From Alphaproteobacteria bacterium MarineAlpha10_Bin2 (lineage in GTDB: Bacteria; Pseudomonadota; Alphaproteobacteria; UBA828): 7,094 bases of DNA. Where the stretch lies: the NCBI GenBank assembly GCA_002937555.1, contig PTKB01000140.1, forward strand, positions 1 to 7,094, read 5' to 3'. Position numbers and translations under genes: made by a program. The notes beneath the pieces were generated by a model. It worked only from the letters and a program-made list of their open reading frames with translations. It had not been told where the DNA came from and searched no databases. Of the stretch, positions 5,099-7,094 are shown in pieces. How positions within the stretch are numbered: the first letter of the stretch is position 1; each line of letters starts with the position of its first letter.

Positions 5099-6040
5099 AT
5101 GAGTTTGGCAGTCGCCATTCAGATGGATGCCATGGACAGCATCGACATCGCCGGCGACAGCACGTTCGCCTTGGCGCTGGAGGGACAGGCGCGCGGCCAT
5201 ACGCTATTTCACTATTTGCCGGCCGATCTCTCCCTGCAACAAGGGCGAGTTATCGCCCGCGCACGCCCGCTCCAGGTGCGCCCAGAGCCCGGAAATCACT
5301 TCACATTGGGAGACGCGGAGCTGATCGACCTGGTGGCCATGGACGTGGTGCTGATGCGCCAGGACCCGCCGTTCGACATGTCCTATATCACCGCTACCCA
5401 TCTGTTGGAGCATATCCATCCCGAGACGCTGGTGGTCAACGATCCGGTGCATGTCAGGAACGCGCCTGAGAAACTGTTCGTCACCCATTTCGAGAACGTC
5501 ATGCCGCCGACCGTGATCACCAGCGACGCGGCGCTGATCCATGAATTCCGCGCCGAGTATGCGGATATTGTCGTCAAGCCGCTGTTCGGCAACGGCGGCG
5601 CAGGTGTGTTCCATATCGCGCCCGAAGACGAAAACCTCAACGCCTTGTTGGAAATGTTCACTGGCCTCTACCGCGAGCCAATCATCGTCCAAAAATACCT
5701 GCCTGAGATCCGCCAGGGCGATAAGCGCATCATCCTCATCGACGGGATCGCCGCCGGCGCCGTCACCCGGGTGCCGCCGCCCGGCGAAGCGCGCGCCAAT
5801 CTCCATGTCGGCGCCCGCGCCGAGAAAACCGTGCTGACGGCGCGCGAGGAGGAGATATGCGCCGCCATCGGCCCGGCGCTCCGCGAGCGCGGATTGATAT
5901 TTGTCGGCATCGACGTGATCGGCGATTTCCTCACCGAGATCAACGTCACTTCGCCGACCGGCATAATGGAAATCAACCGGCTTGACGATGCCAGGCTTGA
6001 TGCGCTTGTTTGGGACGCCATCGAAGCGCGCGTCGGCTGA
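5099..6040 (+). CDS. gshB: Glutathione synthetase GshB
   Basis: GshB joins gamma-glutamylcysteine and glycine with ATP to make glutathione, the second step of the cytoplasmic pathway. The 313-residue product has the usual length for the bacterial ATP-grasp enzyme. The N-terminal substrate domain shows VAIQMDAMDSIDIAGDSTFA (5-24, near the typical proteobacterial start), then MRQDPPFDMSYITATHLLE (86-104) and VVNDPVHVRNAPEKLF (112-127). The ATP-grasp part shows VVKPLFGNGGAGVF (158-171, glycine-rich ATP loop), VQKYLPEIRQGDKRIILIDG (197-216), GLIFVGIDVIGDFLTEIN (265-282, metal/ATP acidic residues) and VTSPTG (283-288). The ATG at 5099 follows the sirB1 TAG by one base, and its product aligns from residue 1, so coupling to sirB1 is likely. 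gshA is not in the window. No missing catalytic block was noticed. Confidence 0.97.
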   Translation: MSLAVAIQMDAMDSIDIAGDSTFALALEGQARGHTLFHYLPADLSLQQGRVIARARPLQVRPEPGNHFTLGDAELIDLVAMDVVLMRQDPPFDMSYITATHLLEHIHPETLVVNDPVHVRNAPEKLFVTHFENVMPPTVITSDAALIHEFRAEYADIVVKPLFGNGGAGVFHIAPEDENLNALLEMFTGLYREPIIVQKYLPEIRQGDKRIILIDGIAAGAVTRVPPPGEARANLHVGARAEKTVLTAREEEICAAIGPALRERGLIFVGIDVIGDFLTEINVTSPTGIMEINRLDDARLDALVWDAIEARVG

Positions 6041-6080
6041 GAGCCGGCATCGCAACACGAGCGGAACAATCGCCGAATTT

Positions 6081-6087
6081 GGGGAGA
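6081..6087 (+). promoter_or_regulatory. Strong ribosome binding site of the quinone oxidoreductase gene
   Basis: GGGGAGA lies six bases before ATG 6094. It fixes that start over the upstream in-frame starts at 6010 and later, which fall within the end of gshB. Confidence 0.8.
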
Positions 6088-6093
6088 CAGCAC

Positions 6094-7071
6094 ATGACCA
6101 AAGCCGTGCGCCTATATGAACAGGGCGGACCGGAAGTTCTGAAATATGAAGATATCGATGTGCCGGCGCCGGGCGCCGGCGAGGCGCAGGGCCACCATGA
6201 GGCGATCGGCCTCAACTATATCGACGTCTATCTGCGCTCCGGCCTCTATCCTCTGCCCGAGCTGCCCTGGACCATCGGCATGGAAGGCGCCGGCGTGGTG
6301 CAGGTGGTGGGCGATGGCGTGAGCGAGGTTGCGGTCGGAGACCGCGTCGCCTACGCCGCGCCGCCGCCGCCCGGCGCCTATGCCGAAGCGCGCAACATGG
6401 CGGCGAAATATCTGGTCAAACTGCCCGACGCGATTACTTTCGAACAAGGCGCCGCGATGATGCTGCAAGGGATGACGGTGGAATATCTCATCCGCCGCAC
6501 CTATGCGGTCACGGCGGGCGAAACCGTGCTGGTCCATGCCGCGGCCGGCGGCGTCGGGCTCATTCAGTGCCAATGGCTCAACCATCTCGGCGCCACCGTG
6601 ATCGGCACCGTCGGCAGCGAGGAAAAAGCCGCGCTGGCGAAAGCTCATGGCTGCCATCATACGGTCAACTATCGCAGCGAGGATTGGGTGGCGCGGGTCA
6701 AGGAACTGACCGGCGGCGAGGGTGTGCCGGTGGTCTATGATTCGGTGTGCAACGACACTTTCCAGGGCTCGCTCGAATGTCTCAAACGGCTCGGCATGAT
6801 GGTTAACTTCGGCCAGGCGTCCGGGCCCTACAATGAATTCCACACCGGCATGCTGGCGCCGAAATCGCTCTATCTCACGCGCCCGACCCTGTTCGCCTAC
6901 AACGCGACCCGGGCGGAACTGGAAGCGTCCGCCAACGCCCTATTCGATGTCGTCGTAAGCGGCGCGGTCAAGATCGAAGTCAACCAGACCTACCCGCTGG
7001 CCGAAGCGGCGCAGGCGCACCGCGATTTGGAAGCGCGCAAGACCACGGGATCGACCATTTTCGTGCCGTGA
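6094..7071 (+). CDS. qor: NADPH:quinone oxidoreductase, Qor type (zinc-free MDR superfamily)
   Basis: A 325-residue medium-chain dehydrogenase/reductase of the zeta-crystallin/Qor branch, whose members reduce quinones with NADPH in the cytoplasm. Family blocks are LYEQGGPEVLKYED (7-20), AIGLNYIDVYLRSGLYPLPE (37-56), GMEGAGVVQVVGDGV (62-76), GDRVAYA (82-88), LQGMTVEYLIRRTY (124-137), the nucleotide-binding loop VHAAAGGVGLIQCQWLNHLG (147-166), GTVGSEEKAALA (171-182), VVYDSV (213-218) and LTRPTLFAYNATRAEL (261-276). No structural-zinc cysteine cluster is present. Three places look unusual for the family. Residues 31-35 are AQGHH where a charged/hydrophobic beta strand is typical. Cys219 replaces the usual Gly of the DSVG motif. 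The KGSLY block lacks its Gly (PKSLY). They may be natural variation or sequence errors. The gene follows gshB after 53 bases with no terminator seen, so it may be cotranscribed. Confidence 0.94.
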   Translation: MTKAVRLYEQGGPEVLKYEDIDVPAPGAGEAQGHHEAIGLNYIDVYLRSGLYPLPELPWTIGMEGAGVVQVVGDGVSEVAVGDRVAYAAPPPPGAYAEARNMAAKYLVKLPDAITFEQGAAMMLQGMTVEYLIRRTYAVTAGETVLVHAAAGGVGLIQCQWLNHLGATVIGTVGSEEKAALAKAHGCHHTVNYRSEDWVARVKELTGGEGVPVVYDSVCNDTFQGSLECLKRLGMMVNFGQASGPYNEFHTGMLAPKSLYLTRPTLFAYNATRAELEASANALFDVVVSGAVKIEVNQTYPLAEAAQAHRDLEARKTTGSTIFVP

Positions 7072-7094
7072 CAAAATCGGACAATCCGGACCCG

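Noticed and set aside
5204..6058. Minus-strand open frame of 284 codons opposite gshB
   Set aside because: It mirrors the codon-position bias of gshB and is rich in His/Asp/Arg; no family features or ribosome binding site.
6041..6093. Possible terminator or promoter between gshB and qor
   Set aside because: No stable hairpin with a T-run and no convincing -35/-10 pair is visible; only the ribosome binding site is supported.
6162..6180. Near-perfect inverted repeat GCCGGCGCC-G-GGCGCCGGC
   Set aside because: It lies inside qor codons for a Pro/Ala/Gly stretch; GC-rich codon choice explains it, and no U-tract follows, so it is not a terminator.
6112..6843. Minus-strand open frame of 243 codons opposite qor
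   Set aside because: Antisense to a strongly supported gene, with His/Arg-rich shadow composition.
1..7094. CRISPR array, tRNA/rRNA, insertion sequence, phage or defence-system genes
   Set aside because: No direct-repeat array, cloverleaf, transposase motif or defence-associated domain was seen on either strand; apart from the left end the window is housekeeping.

Overview
The window looks like housekeeping DNA of a GC-rich alphaproteobacterium, probably Rhodospirillales-like. This is inferred from protein style and gene order; no database search was possible. The first ~310-345 bases do not fit that picture and seem to come from a different kind of genome.

Layout. (1) 1-310, minus strand: the 5' end of a secreted prenyltransferase/squalene-oxidase-repeat protein of a type common in Planctomycetes, running off the left edge. 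(2) ~329-841, plus: the C-terminal part of the heme chaperone HemW. Its radical-SAM half is missing, and a one-base frameshift near 370 separates the last recognisable upstream codons from the rest. (3) 830-2275, minus: an LpoA/LppC-type penicillin-binding-protein-activator lipoprotein, convergent with hemW and overlapping it by 12 bp. (4) A 75-bp divergent intergenic region. (5) 2351-7071, plus: a tight run of rsmI, yraN (broken by an in-frame TAA), a DolP-like BON-domain lipoprotein, a SirB1-family transglutaminase-like/TPR protein, gshB and a qor-type quinone oxidoreductase. rsmI/yraN and dolP/sirB1 overlap by 4 bases, sirB1 and gshB are 1 base apart, and qor has its own strong ribosome binding site.

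How the genes relate. The set rsmI, lpoA, yraN and dolP is also neighbouring in E. coli, where rsmI is divergent from lpoA-yraN-diaA-dolP. Here the same gene families persist, but yraN and dolP lie on the rsmI side of the divergent promoter region and diaA is absent. The lipoproteins point to envelope and peptidoglycan homeostasis, RsmI to ribosome maturation, and GshB and Qor to redox defence.

I found no mobile element, CRISPR array, RNA gene or obvious new defence system. The points most worth a second look are the abrupt junction at the left end, the stop codon that replaces the conserved Glu of the nuclease-like E-x-K motif in yraN, and an in-phase A-AAA-AAA slippery heptamer at the rsmI/yraN overlap that would fuse the two frames by a -1 shift.
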